Source of the DNA: Calidihabitans tengchongensis
Lineage (GTDB): Bacteria > Sysuimicrobiota > Sysuimicrobiia > Sysuimicrobiales > Kaftiobacteriaceae
NCBI GenBank assembly: GCA_031459615.1
Contig: JAVKIE010000016.1
Coordinates: 1 to 41,424 of the forward strand
Length of the DNA stretch: 41,424 nucleotides
Direction: 5' to 3'
The notes under the pieces are model-generated. The model made no database searches. It was not told where the DNA came from and saw nothing but the letters and a program-made list of their open reading frames with translations. Made by a program: the position numbers and the translations under genes. This document shows positions 17,113 to 25,248 of the stretch, one piece after another. Each line of letters starts with the position of its first letter. The first letter of the stretch is position 1.

Positions 17113-18423
17113 ATGGGTGCTCCGTGGCGGTCGCTGCTGGCTGCGCCCGCCCCTTTCCCCCTGCCGGTGCGGGTGGAGGCCTTTCCGGCCCTGGCGCCGG
17201 TCCGGGTGCGGTATCCCCGGCCGCGGGTGGACGACATCCCGCGCGCCGTGCGGGAGGAACTGGACCGCCTGCCCGCCGGCGACCTGCGCGGCCGCCGGGT
17301 GGCGGTCACGGCGGGCAGCCGGGGGATCGCCCGCATCCCCGACATCCTCCGGGCGGTGGTCGGCTGGCTGCGCGAGCGCGGCGCCGAGCCCGTGGTGGTG
17401 GCGGCCATGGGCAGCCACGGCGGCGCCACCAGCGAGGGCCAGCGGGCGCTGCTGGCCCACCTGGGCATCACCGAGGCATCGGTGGGAGCACCGGTCCTCA
17501 CCGACATGGCCGTGGTGGAGGTCGGCCGCACGGCCGGGGGGATGGTGGCCTACTGCGACGCCGCCGCCGCCTCCTGCGACGCCATCCTGGTGGTCAACCG
17601 GATCAAACCCCACACCGCGTTTGCCGGGCCGTTCGGCAGCGGCCTGCTGAAGATGATGGCGGTGGGGCTGGGCAAGGCGCCGGGCGCGGCCCAGATCCAC
17701 CGGCAGGGACCCGACCGCATGGCCGCCGCCATCGAGGAGCTGGCCGGCGTGCTGCTGGCCCGCGGGCGGATCCTGGGTGGGCTGGCGGTGGTGGAGAACG
17801 CCTACGACGAGGTGGCGCTGCTGGAGGCGGTGCCGGCCGACCGCATCCCGCACCGGGAGCGGGAGCTGTACCGGCGGGCCCAGGAGCTGCTGCCGCGCCT
17901 GCCGGTGGACGAGCTGGACGTGCTCATCGTGGACCGGATGGGCAAGGACATCAGCGGCACCGGCATGGATGTCAACGTCATCGGCCGGTGGCGGCTGCCG
18001 GGCGTGCCGGAGCCGCCCGCCCCCCGCATCCGCCGCATCGTCTGCCTGCGGCTGTCTGCGGCCTCGGAGGGCAACGCCCAGGGGGTGGGGCTGGCGGATG
18101 TCGTCACCCGCCGCCTGGTGGACGCTCTGGATCCCGTGGCCACCTACGCCAACGCCGTGACCAGCACCTACCTGGAGCGCGCGTTCGTGCCGGTGACCAT
18201 GCCCACCGACCGCGACGCCATCGCGGCGGCCCTGGCCAGCCTGGCTACAGACCCGCGGCAGGCGCGGGTGGCCCGCATCCGCTCCACGGCCCACCTGGAG
18301 GTCCTGTGGGTGTCGGAGGCGGTGCTGCCCGAGCTGCGCGGCCGTCCCGATATAGAGGTCGGCGAGCCCGTCCCCCTGGCGTTCACCGACGACGGGACCC
18401 TGGCAGGCGTGGATGACGGCTGA
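17113..18423 (+). CDS. LarA-like (DUF2088) family protein
   Basis: A 436-residue protein matching the lactate racemase N-terminal domain family. Diagnostic blocks are VAVTAGSRGIA, VVVAAMGSHGGATSEGQ near residue 96-110, ILVVNRIKPHTAFAGPFGSGLLKMMAVGLGK in the middle (His, Lys residues of the family's cofactor and substrate pocket), and a Glu/Asp-rich segment DVLIVDRMGKDISGTGMD. True LarA needs the nickel pincer cofactor made by LarB, LarC and LarE, none of which occur here, so this may act on another 2-hydroxyacid or without nickel. ATG 17113 starts 30 bases after the dehydrogenase. The last 11 bases overlap the sirtuin gene. Family membership is likely, the reaction is not known. Confidence 0.7.
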   Translation: MGAPWRSLLAAPAPFPLPVRVEAFPALAPVRVRYPRPRVDDIPRAVREELDRLPAGDLRGRRVAVTAGSRGIARIPDILRAVVGWLRERGAEPVVVAAMGSHGGATSEGQRALLAHLGITEASVGAPVLTDMAVVEVGRTAGGMVAYCDAAAASCDAILVVNRIKPHTAFAGPFGSGLLKMMAVGLGKAPGAAQIHRQGPDRMAAAIEELAGVLLARGRILGGLAVVENAYDEVALLEAVPADRIPHRERELYRRAQELLPRLPVDELDVLIVDRMGKDISGTGMDVNVIGRWRLPGVPEPPAPRIRRIVCLRLSAASEGNAQGVGLADVVTRRLVDALDPVATYANAVTSTYLERAFVPVTMPTDRDAIAAALASLATDPRQARVARIRSTAHLEVLWVSEAVLPELRGRPDIEVGEPVPLAFTDDGTLAGVDDG

Positions 18424-19177
18424 GGCGGATCTTCTGGACCGGGCCGCGGCGGCGCTGGCCGCCGCCCGGTCGGCGGTGGCGTTCACCGGCGCGGGGATGA
18501 GCACCGAGTCGGGCCTGCCCGACTTCCGGTCCCCCACCGGCCTGTGGGCCGAGTTCGACCCGCTGGAGGTGGCCACCCTGTCGGCGTTCCGGCGGACCCC
18601 GCACCGGTTTTACGACTTCTACCGCCGGCGCCTGGCCCTGCTGGCCCACGCCCGCCCCCACGCCGGGCACCGCGCCCTGGCCCGGCTGGAAGAGGCCGGG
18701 CGCCTGAGGGCGGTCATCACCCAGAACGTGGACGGCCTGCATCAGGCGGCGGGCAGCCGGCGGGTGATCGAGCTCCACGGGAACCTGCGCGAGGCCGCCT
18801 GCCCGGACTGCCACTGGACCGGACCGATCGAGGTGATCACCGCGGCGCTGGACCGGGGCGAGCTGCCGTCCTGCCCGCGCTGCGGGAGGCCCGTCAAACC
18901 CAACGTGGTCCTCTTCGAGGAGCTGCTGCCCGAGCAGGCCTACCGGGAGGCGGAGGAGCTCTGCGCGCAGGCGGACGCCGTCCTGGTGGTGGGCTCGTCC
19001 CTGCAGGTCACCCCCGCCGCCTGGCTGCCCGAGAACGCGGTGCGGCGCGGGGCCACCCTGATCATCGTCAACGACGAACCCACGCCCCTGGACCACCGCG
19101 CCCGGGTCGTCCTGCGGGGCCGGGCGGCGGCCATCCTGCCGGCGCTGGCGGACCGGGTCCTGGGCCCGCCTTCCTGA
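18413..19177 (+). CDS. cobB: NAD-dependent protein deacylase, sirtuin (CobB/SIR2)
   Basis: A 254-residue sirtuin that removes acyl groups from protein lysines at the cost of NAD+. Motifs: AFTGAGMSTESGLPDFRS (NAD pocket), TQNVDGLH, catalytic His122 in ELHGN, and a four-cysteine zinc site C130/C133 and C154/C157. NVVLFEELLPEQ, VVGSSLQVTPAAWLP and IIVNDEPTPLD complete the Rossmann core. I see no Tyr/Arg pair in the DFRS-LWAEF region that would mark it as a desuccinylase; LWAEFDPLE is closer to general deacetylases. ATG 18413 starts inside the end of the previous gene. The pairing with the dehydrogenase and LarA-like gene hints at regulated carbon metabolism, as an inference. Confidence 0.95.
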   Translation: MTAEADLLDRAAAALAAARSAVAFTGAGMSTESGLPDFRSPTGLWAEFDPLEVATLSAFRRTPHRFYDFYRRRLALLAHARPHAGHRALARLEEAGRLRAVITQNVDGLHQAAGSRRVIELHGNLREAACPDCHWTGPIEVITAALDRGELPSCPRCGRPVKPNVVLFEELLPEQAYREAEELCAQADAVLVVGSSLQVTPAAWLPENAVRRGATLIIVNDEPTPLDHRARVVLRGRAAAILPALADRVLGPPS

Positions 19178-19264
19178 CATCCGCCCCGCAAGGGTCCGCG
19201 CGTCCCGGCGGCGAACAACTTACCGGTCTACCCCACCACAACCGCACGCGGAACGAGGTCGGCC

Positions 19265-20065
19265 ATGGCCGAGGCGGAGATCGGCGTCATCGGAGGGTCG
19301 GGATTGTACGCGCTGCTGGAGGACGCCCGGGAGCTGCGGGTGGACACGCCCTACGGCCCTCCCAGTGACGTGGTGACCGTGGGCGAGGTGGGGGGAAGGC
19401 GGGTGGCGTTTGTGCCCCGGCACGGCCGGCACCACACCCTGCCGCCCCACGCCATCAACTACCGGGCCAACATCTACGCCCTCAAGACGCTGGGGTGCAC
19501 CCGCGTCCTGGGACCCTGCGCCGCCGGCAGCCTCCAGCCGCACATCCACCCCGGCGACCTGGTGGTGTGCGACCAGTACGTGGACCGGACCCGGGGGCGC
19601 CGGGATACCTTCTACGACGGACCGGTGGTGACCCACGTCAGCATGGCCGACCCCTACTGTCCCACCCTGCGGGCGGTGGCGGTGCAGACGGCGCGGGCCA
19701 TGGAGTGGCGGGTGCACGACGGTGGCACCGTGGTGGTGATCCAGGGCCCCCGTTTTTCCACCCGGTCCGAAAGCCGGTGGTTCCGGGCCCAGGGGTGGGA
19801 GGTGATCAACATGACCCAGTACCCCGAGTGCGCCCTGGCCCGGGAGCAGGAGATGTGCTACGTGAACCTCTCGCTGATCACCGACTACGACGTCGGGGTC
19901 GAGGGAGACCCCGCCGCGCGTCCGGTGACGGCCCAGGAGGTGCTGGAGAAGTTCAAGGAAAACACGGCGCGCCTGCGGGAGCTGATCCTGCGCATGGTGG
20001 CCGCCATTCCGGCGGAGCGGACGTGCCCCTGCGCGACGGCCCTCGCGCACGCCCGGGTGGGGTGA
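19265..20065 (+). CDS. mtnP: S-methyl-5'-thioadenosine phosphorylase (PNP/MTAP family)
   Basis: A 266-residue phosphorylase of the PNP/MTAP class, cleaving MTA (or inosine) to the base and a sugar 1-phosphate. Motifs: GVIGGSGLYAL, FVPRHGRHHTLPPHAINYRANIYAL split over two blocks, GPCAAGSLQ, QGPRFSTRSE, INMTQYPECALAREQEMCY and TDYDVG. The NMT-x-PE-x-x-LARE block and the TDYD aspartate indicate 6-amino purines, so MTA is the probable substrate, in methionine and adenine salvage after polyamine or related syntheses. The chain matches the usual length. ATG 19265 is 87 bases after cobB. The TGA overlaps the next GTG. Confidence 0.92.
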   Translation: MAEAEIGVIGGSGLYALLEDARELRVDTPYGPPSDVVTVGEVGGRRVAFVPRHGRHHTLPPHAINYRANIYALKTLGCTRVLGPCAAGSLQPHIHPGDLVVCDQYVDRTRGRRDTFYDGPVVTHVSMADPYCPTLRAVAVQTARAMEWRVHDGGTVVVIQGPRFSTRSESRWFRAQGWEVINMTQYPECALAREQEMCYVNLSLITDYDVGVEGDPAARPVTAQEVLEKFKENTARLRELILRMVAAIPAERTCPCATALAHARVG

Positions 20066-20373
20066 TCGCGGTGGCGCAGCAGATGGCGCAGTCGCTGGCG
20101 TCAAGCCGTGCGCCGGCCCCGGTGGATGCGGCCGGCAAGAGCCTGGGCCTGGCGGTCTTCGGCCTGGGGGTGGTCCTGCTGCTGGGCGTGTTCGGCCTGG
20201 CCTATCGGGATCTGGTGGCCGCCGGCGACGGCCTCTCGGCGACCCGGCTGCTGGCCGCCCCCGCCGTCCTGGCCGTCAAAGGCGCCCTGCTGGTGATCAT
20301 GGGAGCGGTGGCCTCCGCCATCGCCAACAAGGGCATCGCCCTGTACCAGGCCGCGCGCCTGCCGCTGGAGTGA
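20062..20373 (+). CDS. small two-helix membrane protein of unknown family
   Basis: About 103 residues. After a short polar start (QQMAQSLASSRAPAPVDAAGKS) there are two hydrophobic helices, FGLGVVLLLGVFGLAYRDL and LAVKGALLVIMGAVASAIA, and a short tail (LYQAARLPLE). GTG 20062 overlaps the phosphorylase stop; an in-frame GTG at 20071 is the alternative start. It lies between the phosphorylase and aldolase genes with GTGA overlaps at both sides, so it is co-translated with them. I do not recognise the family. It reads as real coding sequence because both ends are coupled to genes and the helices are well defined. Confidence 0.7.
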   Translation: MIAVAQQMAQSLASSRAPAPVDAAGKSLGLAVFGLGVVLLLGVFGLAYRDLVAAGDGLSATRLLAAPAVLAVKGALLVIMGAVASAIANKGIALYQAARLPLE

Positions 20374-20414
20374 TCCCCGACCCCCCCGACCCGTCTGACC
20401 GCGCGCCGGCGGGC

Positions 20415-21449
20415 ATGATCGACCTGCGCAGCGACACCGTCACCCAGCCCACGCCGGAGATGCGGGAGGCCATGGCCCGCGCCGCCGTGGGGGACGACGT
20501 CTTCGGCGAGGACCCCACCGTCCGGGAGCTGGAGGAGCTGGCGGCGGAGATGCTGGGCCAGGAGGCCGGCCTGTTTGTCCCCAGCGGCACCATGGCCAAC
20601 CTGGTGGCGATCCTCACCCACACCCGCCGGGGAGACGAGGTGCTGGTGGAAGCCGAGGCCCACACCTACTACTACGAGGTGGGGTCCATGTCGGCGGTGG
20701 CCGGGGTGATCCCCCGGCCCATCCCCGGGCGGCTGGGCTACATCAGCCCCGAGCAGGTGCGCGAGGCCGTCCGCCCGCCCAACATCCACTTCCCGGTGCC
20801 CCGGCTGCTGTGCCTGGAGAACACCCACAACCGCGCCGGCGGCATCCCCTTCGGGCCGGCGGAGATGGAGGCGACCTGCCGGGCAGCCCGGGAGGCCGGG
20901 CTGCGGGTGCACGTGGACGGCGCCCGCATCTTCAATGCCGCCGTGGCCCTGGGGGTGCCGGCCCGGGCGCTGGTCGCCCACGCCGACTCGGCGATGTTCT
21001 GCGTCAGCAAGGGGCTGTCGGCCCCGGTGGGGTCCGTGCTGGTGGGCAGCCGCCCCTTCATCGACCAGGCCCGCCGGTACCGCAAGATGGTGGGCGGGGG
21101 GATGCGCCAGGCGGGCGTCATCGCCGCGGCGGGGGTGGTGGCCCTGCGCACGATGGTGGCCCGCCTGGCCGAAGACCACGCCGCGGCCCGCCGGCTGGCC
21201 GAGGGCCTGGCGCGGGTCCCGGGGCTGGCGGTGGACCTGGACCGGGTGCGGACCAACATCGTCCTGGTCACCGTGCGTCCGCCCGACACCGCCGCCGACT
21301 TCTGCGCCCGCTGGCGGCGGGAAGGCGTGCTGGCACTGCCCACCGCCCCCCAGGTGGTCCGGTGCGTGACCCACCGCCACATCAGTCCCGCCGACGTGGA
21401 CCGGGCGGTCCAGGCCGCGTCCCGCGCCGCGGCGGCCCCGGCCCGCTGA
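20415..21449 (+). CDS. ltaE: low-specificity L-threonine aldolase (PLP, beta-eliminating lyase family)
   Basis: A PLP-dependent enzyme splitting threonine/allo-threonine to glycine and acetaldehyde. Family hallmarks start at IDLRSDTVTQPT, then GDDVFGEDPTV, FVPSGTMANL, EAEAHTYYYEVG, LENTHNRAGG, HVDGARIFNAA and the PLP lysine in VSKGLSAPVGS (Lys199 from this start), then RKMVGGGMRQAG. The start is chosen at ATG 20415 because the family begins MIDLRSDT; GTG 20370 overlaps the previous stop (GTGA) and would add 15 non-conserved Pro/Asp-rich residues, which cannot be excluded. About 344 residues fits the family. No promoter is seen upstream, so it is read with the preceding genes. Confidence 0.93.
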   Translation: MIDLRSDTVTQPTPEMREAMARAAVGDDVFGEDPTVRELEELAAEMLGQEAGLFVPSGTMANLVAILTHTRRGDEVLVEAEAHTYYYEVGSMSAVAGVIPRPIPGRLGYISPEQVREAVRPPNIHFPVPRLLCLENTHNRAGGIPFGPAEMEATCRAAREAGLRVHVDGARIFNAAVALGVPARALVAHADSAMFCVSKGLSAPVGSVLVGSRPFIDQARRYRKMVGGGMRQAGVIAAAGVVALRTMVARLAEDHAAARRLAEGLARVPGLAVDLDRVRTNIVLVTVRPPDTAADFCARWRREGVLALPTAPQVVRCVTHRHISPADVDRAVQAASRAAAAPAR

Positions 21450-21460
21450 CGGCCGCGCGT

Positions 21461-21489
21461 TGACGGTGCCGGAGGGCTGTGTTATACTG
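21461..21489 (+). promoter_or_regulatory. sigma-70 type promoter of the infC-rpmI-rplT operon
   Basis: TTGACG (21461-21466) and TATACT (21484-21489) lie 17 bases apart, and TGT directly before the -10 adds an extended -10 motif. Transcription should start near 21496, leaving about 160 bases of leader. Confidence 0.85.
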
Positions 21490-21511
21490 CCAGCCGTCGT
21501 GGCCCTAAGTA

Positions 21512-21612
21512 GAAGCCATCCGCTTCTCACCGGCCGACGGGGGTCGCGCCGGTCAGGACCGACAGACCGACGACGTGACGACGCGGGGATGGCGGCGGCC
21601 ATTCCCGTTTTT
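21512..21612 (+). terminator. infC leader with attenuator hairpin
   Basis: A short hairpin, AGAAGC (21512-21517) and GCTTCT (21523-21528) around a 5-base loop, is followed by a second one: GGGGATGG (21585-21592) and CCATTCCC (21599-21606) around CGGCGG, then GTTTTT (21607-21612). The second stem has eight pairs (one G-T) and a T-run, as in an intrinsic terminator before infC. In other bacteria the leaders of infC-rpmI-rplT operons carry L20-dependent attenuators, so this is probably a read-through switch. Ligand not testable here. Confidence 0.65.
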
Positions 21613-21657
21613 GCTGCCGGCCGGCGGACGGGCGGATGAGACGGGAGGCCCTCGAGC

Positions 21658-22164
21658 ATCGAGCGCGAGCCACGCGTTAACGAACGGATCCGGGCCCGGG
21701 AGGTCCGGGTCATCGGACCCAACGGGGAGCAGCTGGGCATCATGAGCATCCAGGAGGCGCTGGCCCGCGCCCGGGAGGCCGATCTGGACCTGGTGGAGGT
21801 CGCCCCCACCTCGGTGCCGCCGGTGTGCCGGATCATCGACTACGGCCGGTACAAGTACGAGCAGCAGAAGCGCAGCCGGGGCGGCCACCGTCGGGCGGGG
21901 GAGATCAAGGGGATGCGGCTGAGCCCCAAGATCGGCGAGCACGACTTTCAGGTGAAGGTGCGCCACGTGCACGAGTTCCTGCGGGCGGGCAACAAGGTGC
22001 GCGCCTCGGTCTGGTTCCGCGGGCGGGAGATGGCCTACCCCAAGGCCGGCGAGCAGCTGCTGCTGCGGCTGGCCGAGGCGGTCGCGGACGTGGGGACCAT
22101 CGAGCGCCCGCCGGTGCTGGAAGGACGCAACATGATCATGATCCTGACGCCCAAGAAGGGCTAG
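21658..22164 (+). CDS. infC: translation initiation factor IF-3, non-canonical ATC start
   Basis: IF-3 binds the 30S subunit and checks the start codon. The 168-residue chain has the N-domain (RVNERIRAREVRVIGPNG, then PVCRIIDYGRYKYEQQK) and the C-domain (KGMRLSPKIGEHDFQVK, RGREMAYPKAGEQLL). No ATG, GTG or TTG lies between the in-frame stop at 21637-21639 and ATG 21742; starting at 21742 would delete the conserved N-terminus. ATC 21658, nine bases after GGGAGG (21643-21648), restores the normal start (I/M-EREPRVNERIR). Non-AUG starts of infC are known in other bacteria, where they let IF-3 repress its own translation. Three-gene operon with rpmI and rplT. Confidence 0.94.
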   Translation: MEREPRVNERIRAREVRVIGPNGEQLGIMSIQEALARAREADLDLVEVAPTSVPPVCRIIDYGRYKYEQQKRSRGGHRRAGEIKGMRLSPKIGEHDFQVKVRHVHEFLRAGNKVRASVWFRGREMAYPKAGEQLLLRLAEAVADVGTIERPPVLEGRNMIMILTPKKG

Positions 22165-22177
22165 GGAGGGACGCGGC

Positions 22178-22375
22178 ATGGGCAAGGCCCGCACCCATCA
22201 GGGCGCGGCCAAGCGCATCCAGGTGTCAGCCGGCGGCAAGCTTCTGCGGCGCCGCCAGATGGCGGGACACCTGAAAGTGCACAAGTCCCCCAAGCGGCTG
22301 CGGTCCCTGCGCCGCCGGGTGCCGGTGCACCCCCACGACCGGCGGACCATCGAGGGGCTGCTGCCCTACCGGTGA
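22178..22375 (+). CDS. rpmI: 50S ribosomal protein L35
   Basis: A 65-residue basic protein of the large ribosomal subunit. KARTHQGAAKRIQVSAGGKL, then RRRQMAGHLKVHKSPKRLRSLR and HPHDRRTIEGLLPY, matches L35 closely and the length is typical. ATG 22178 starts 13 bases after infC with a GGGAGG-type site. Order infC, rpmI, rplT is the usual bacterial arrangement. Confidence 0.96.
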   Translation: MGKARTHQGAAKRIQVSAGGKLLRRRQMAGHLKVHKSPKRLRSLRRRVPVHPHDRRTIEGLLPYR

Positions 22376-22492
22376 GGCGACACGACACCGGGGACCGGTG
22401 ATCGCGGTCCGGGGAGCGGGCGCCGGGGCGCGCCTGCGCCTTCGCCCCCGCACCCCGCACGCCGATCCCCGGGCACCATGAGGTGACGGGCG
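22376..22492 (+). other. GC-rich spacer between rpmI and rplT
   Basis: A 117-base non-coding gap. It contains potential stems, for example GGGGCG (22425-22430) with CGCCCC (22443-22448). In some bacteria the L20 protein binds RNA in this operon to repress translation; here this is only a possibility. The gap has no gene and ends in a GAGGTGAC-type ribosome site before rplT. Confidence 0.4.
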
Positions 22493-22852
22493 ATGGCACG
22501 GGTCAAGCGCGGCGTGGTGGTACGCCGCCGCCACAAGAAGATTCTCAAGCTGGCCCGCGGCTACTACGGCGCCAAGAGCCGCTGGTTCAAGCTGGCGAAC
22601 CAGTACGTGCTCCGGGCCCTGGCGGCCGCCTACCGGGACCGCCGCAAGCGCAAGCGCGACTTCCGGCGCCTGTGGATCGCCCGCATCAACGCCGCGGCCC
22701 GGGCCAACGGCGTCACCTACAGCCGGCTGATCCGCGGCCTGCGGCAGTCGGGGATCGCCGTCAACCGGAAAGTGCTGGCCGACCTGGCCGTCACCGACCG
22801 GGCCGCGTTTGCCGACCTGGTGGCCCGGGCCAAAGAGGGGCTGAAGTCCTAG
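22493..22852 (+). CDS. rplT: 50S ribosomal protein L20
   Basis: A 119-residue basic protein needed early in 50S assembly. It has the long N-terminal basic helix (ARVKRGVVVRRRHKKILKLA) and the globular block (YYGAKSRWFKLANQYVLRAL, then YRDRRKRKRDFRRLWIARI). The C-terminal block (NGVTYSRLIRGLRQSGI, then RKVLADLAVTD) is complete. Length matches L20. In many species it feeds back on the infC operon leader, which fits the attenuator upstream. ATG 22493. Confidence 0.97.
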   Translation: MARVKRGVVVRRRHKKILKLARGYYGAKSRWFKLANQYVLRALAAAYRDRRKRKRDFRRLWIARINAAARANGVTYSRLIRGLRQSGIAVNRKVLADLAVTDRAAFADLVARAKEGLKS

Positions 22853-22898
22853 GCCCTCCGGCGCCGGGTGCCCGCCCGGCCACTGGAGGCGCGTGACC

Positions 22899-24248
22899 AT
22901 GGCCCGGGTGGTGCCCGCGCGGCCGGCCTTCGCCCGACTGGAGTTCACCCCCGCCCAGTCCATCATCGCCGGATTTGCGGCCGTCATCGTGGCGGGGGCT
23001 GTCGCCCTGTCCCTGCCGGCGGCGTCCGCCGACGGGACCCGCACCCCGTTCCTGACCGCCCTGTTCACCGCCACCTCGGCCACCTGCGTGACGGGGCTGG
23101 TGGTGGTGGACACCGCCGATCACTACTCCACCTTCGGGGAGGTGGTGATCCTCACCCTGATCCAGCTGGGCGGCCTGGGGTACATGACCGTGGCCACCCT
23201 GCTGGCGATGGCCGTGGGACGGCGCATCGGCCTGCGGGAGCGCCTGGTCCTGCAGGAGGCCTACAACCTCTACACCATCGGCGGGGTCGTGCGCCTCACC
23301 CGGATGGTGGTGCTGACGACCCTGGCCATCGAGGCGGCCGGCGCCGTGGTGCTGGCGCTCCGGTGGGTCCCGCGCTTCGGGTGGGGCCGCGGCCTGTACT
23401 ACAGCGTCTTCCACAGCATCTCGGCGTTCAACAACGCCGGCTTCGACCTCATGGGCGGGTTCCGGAGCCTGACGGCGTTCGCCGCCGACGTCCCGGTGAA
23501 CCTGACCCTGGCGGCGCTGATCGTCGCCGGCGGGCTGGGGTTCACCGTCCTGGCCGACCTGCCCCGCCCCCGGCGCTACACCCTGCACGCCCGGGTGGTG
23601 CTGACCACCACCGCGGTGCTGATCGCCGCGGGCACGGCGCTGATCCTGGCCCTGGAGTCCGCCAACCCCGCCACCCTGGGAGGGCTCTCCTGGGGGCGGA
23701 AAGTGCTGGCGGCTTTCTTCCAGAGCGTGACGCCCCGCACCGCCGGCTTCAACACCGTGGACATCGGCCGGATGCGGGAGCCGACGCTGATCCTGCTGGT
23801 GGTCCTGATGTTCATCGGCGCCTCCCCCGGCGGCACCGGCGGCGGCATCAAGACCACGACGTTCGTGGCGCCTCTGGCGGTGATCCTGTCCATGCTGCGC
23901 GGCCGGCCCGATCCCGAGCTGTTCCGGCGGCGGCTGCCGCCGGTGGTCGTCTACAAGGCCGTCACCATCGCGCTCCTGGGGATCGCCTTCGTCCTGACCA
24001 TGGGCACCCTGCTGGCCCTCACCGAAGGGGTGGCGTTCGTTCCCGCGCTGTTTGAAATCGCTTCCGCCTTCGGCACCGTCGGCCTGTCCACGGGCCTCAC
24101 GCCCCACCTGAGTCCCGTGGGCCGCATTCTGGTGATGGCGACGGTGTTCACCGGACGTGTGGGGCTGCTGACGGTGGCCTTCGCGCTCACCCGCCGCCAG
24201 CGGCCGGCCGACTTCCGCTATCCCGAGGAGCGGGTGTACATCGGCTAG
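22899..24248 (+). CDS. TrkH/KtrB-type potassium uptake channel
   Basis: A 449-residue inner-membrane K+ transporter subunit. Four pore loops with selectivity-filter glycines are readable: ATSATCVTGLVVVDT, HSISAFNNAGFDL, FQSVTPRTAGFNTVDI and ASAFGTVGLSTGLTP. Between the third and fourth is GASPGGTGGGIKTTTF, the conserved loop of KtrB-type proteins. Start ATG 22899 is favoured because GGAGG at 22885-22889 stands nine bases before it; GTG 22893 would be an alternative. It pairs with the RCK-domain protein encoded downstream (24469), which gates such channels. No nearby Kdp genes. Confidence 0.94.
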   Translation: MARVVPARPAFARLEFTPAQSIIAGFAAVIVAGAVALSLPAASADGTRTPFLTALFTATSATCVTGLVVVDTADHYSTFGEVVILTLIQLGGLGYMTVATLLAMAVGRRIGLRERLVLQEAYNLYTIGGVVRLTRMVVLTTLAIEAAGAVVLALRWVPRFGWGRGLYYSVFHSISAFNNAGFDLMGGFRSLTAFAADVPVNLTLAALIVAGGLGFTVLADLPRPRRYTLHARVVLTTTAVLIAAGTALILALESANPATLGGLSWGRKVLAAFFQSVTPRTAGFNTVDIGRMREPTLILLVVLMFIGASPGGTGGGIKTTTFVAPLAVILSMLRGRPDPELFRRRLPPVVVYKAVTIALLGIAFVLTMGTLLALTEGVAFVPALFEIASAFGTVGLSTGLTPHLSPVGRILVMATVFTGRVGLLTVAFALTRRQRPADFRYPEERVYIG

Positions 24249-24408
24249 CCCACCCCGACACGCCGTCCGGGTGTCAGGGCCCGGGCTCGCCCTGCGGCCG
24301 CCTCCGGGGGTCGCGTGGGTCCAGCCGGTGGCGGGGCGCGGCTGCCCCACCTCCCGGTGCGGGTGGAGTGGGCGGGTCGGGGGCCGAGGCGTCGGCCGGG
24401 CGCGGTTA

Positions 24409-24437
24409 TTGAGAGCGCGCAGGGGTCCTGGTATCCT
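24409..24437 (+). promoter_or_regulatory. sigma-70 type promoter for the TrkA-like gene
   Basis: TTGAGA (24409-24414), 17 bases, then TATCCT (24432-24437) with TGG just before it as an extended -10. The start codon at 24469 leaves a leader of about 25 bases with GGGAGG. The 220-base gap to trkH shows no other gene. Confidence 0.7.
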
Positions 24438-24468
24438 ACCGGGGTGGACCGTCGGGAGGCGACGGGCG

Positions 24469-25116
24469 ATGGACTTTGCGGTCATCGGCATCGGCCGGTT
24501 CGGCAGCAACGTGGTCCGCACCCTGTATGAGATGGGCCACAACGTGCTGGCCATCGACAAGGACGAGGACTCCCTGCGCCGGGTGCAGGACTGCTGCACC
24601 CACGCCGTCCAGCTGGACTCCACCGACCCGGAAGCCCTGCGGGCGGTGGGCATCACCAACTTTGACGCGGTGGTGGTGGCCATCGGCGCCGGCATCCAGG
24701 AGAGCATCCTCACCACCCTGATCCTCAAGGAGATGGGCTGCCGCAAGGTGGTCAGCAAGGCGGTGGACGAGCTGCAGGCCCGGGTGCTGGAGAAGGTGGG
24801 CGCCGACCAGGTCATCCGGCCGGAGCGGGACATGGCGGTGCGGGTGGCCCGCAGCCTGGCCAGCCGGCACGTGGTGGACCTGCTGGAGCTGTCGCCCAAC
24901 CTGCTGGTGGAGGAGGTCAGCGTGGGCCAGCGGTTCGAGGGCAAGACCCTGAGCGACCTGGACCTCCGGGCCCGGTACGGGGTCAACATCCTGCTGCTGA
25001 AGAGGGACAGCCAGATCCTGGTGGCGCCCGGCGGGGAGACCCAGCTGCGGGCCGGCGACGTGCTGGTGGTGTTCGGCGAAAAGCAGGCCCTGGCGCGCCT
25101 GGAGTCGGCGCTCTGA
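24469..25116 (+). CDS. TrkA/KtrA-type potassium channel regulator (RCK domain)
   Basis: A 215-residue cytosolic gating subunit. RCK_N domain: VIGIGRFGSNVVRTLYEMGH with the dinucleotide-binding GxGxxG, then DKDEDSLRRVQ and the acidic patch AVVVAIGAGIQESILTTL; residues to about 130. The RCK_C (TrkA_C) domain from 140 has VEEVSVGQRFEGKTL and LKRDSQILVAPGGETQLRAGD. It should sense nucleotides or Na+ and gate the TrkH channel encoded just upstream. The open frame reaches further upstream, but ATG 24469 has the ribosome site and the family start (MDFAVIGIGRFG). Confidence 0.94.
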   Translation: MDFAVIGIGRFGSNVVRTLYEMGHNVLAIDKDEDSLRRVQDCCTHAVQLDSTDPEALRAVGITNFDAVVVAIGAGIQESILTTLILKEMGCRKVVSKAVDELQARVLEKVGADQVIRPERDMAVRVARSLASRHVVDLLELSPNLLVEEVSVGQRFEGKTLSDLDLRARYGVNILLLKRDSQILVAPGGETQLRAGDVLVVFGEKQALARLESAL

Positions 25117-25248
25117 GCGGGCACACGCCGGCGCCCTGGGCGGGCGCACGCCGCCGGACACGTGGCAGCGTGGACGCGCCGGAGCGGTGATCCAGTAGTT
25201 TCCGGTCCGGCGCGTCCCCCCGGATCCCGCCACGCCGGATTTTGCCTT

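Noticed and set aside
24271..24468. Upstream extension of the TrkA-like gene
   Set aside because: It would run across the promoter and has no similarity to RCK proteins; ATG 24469 has the ribosome site.
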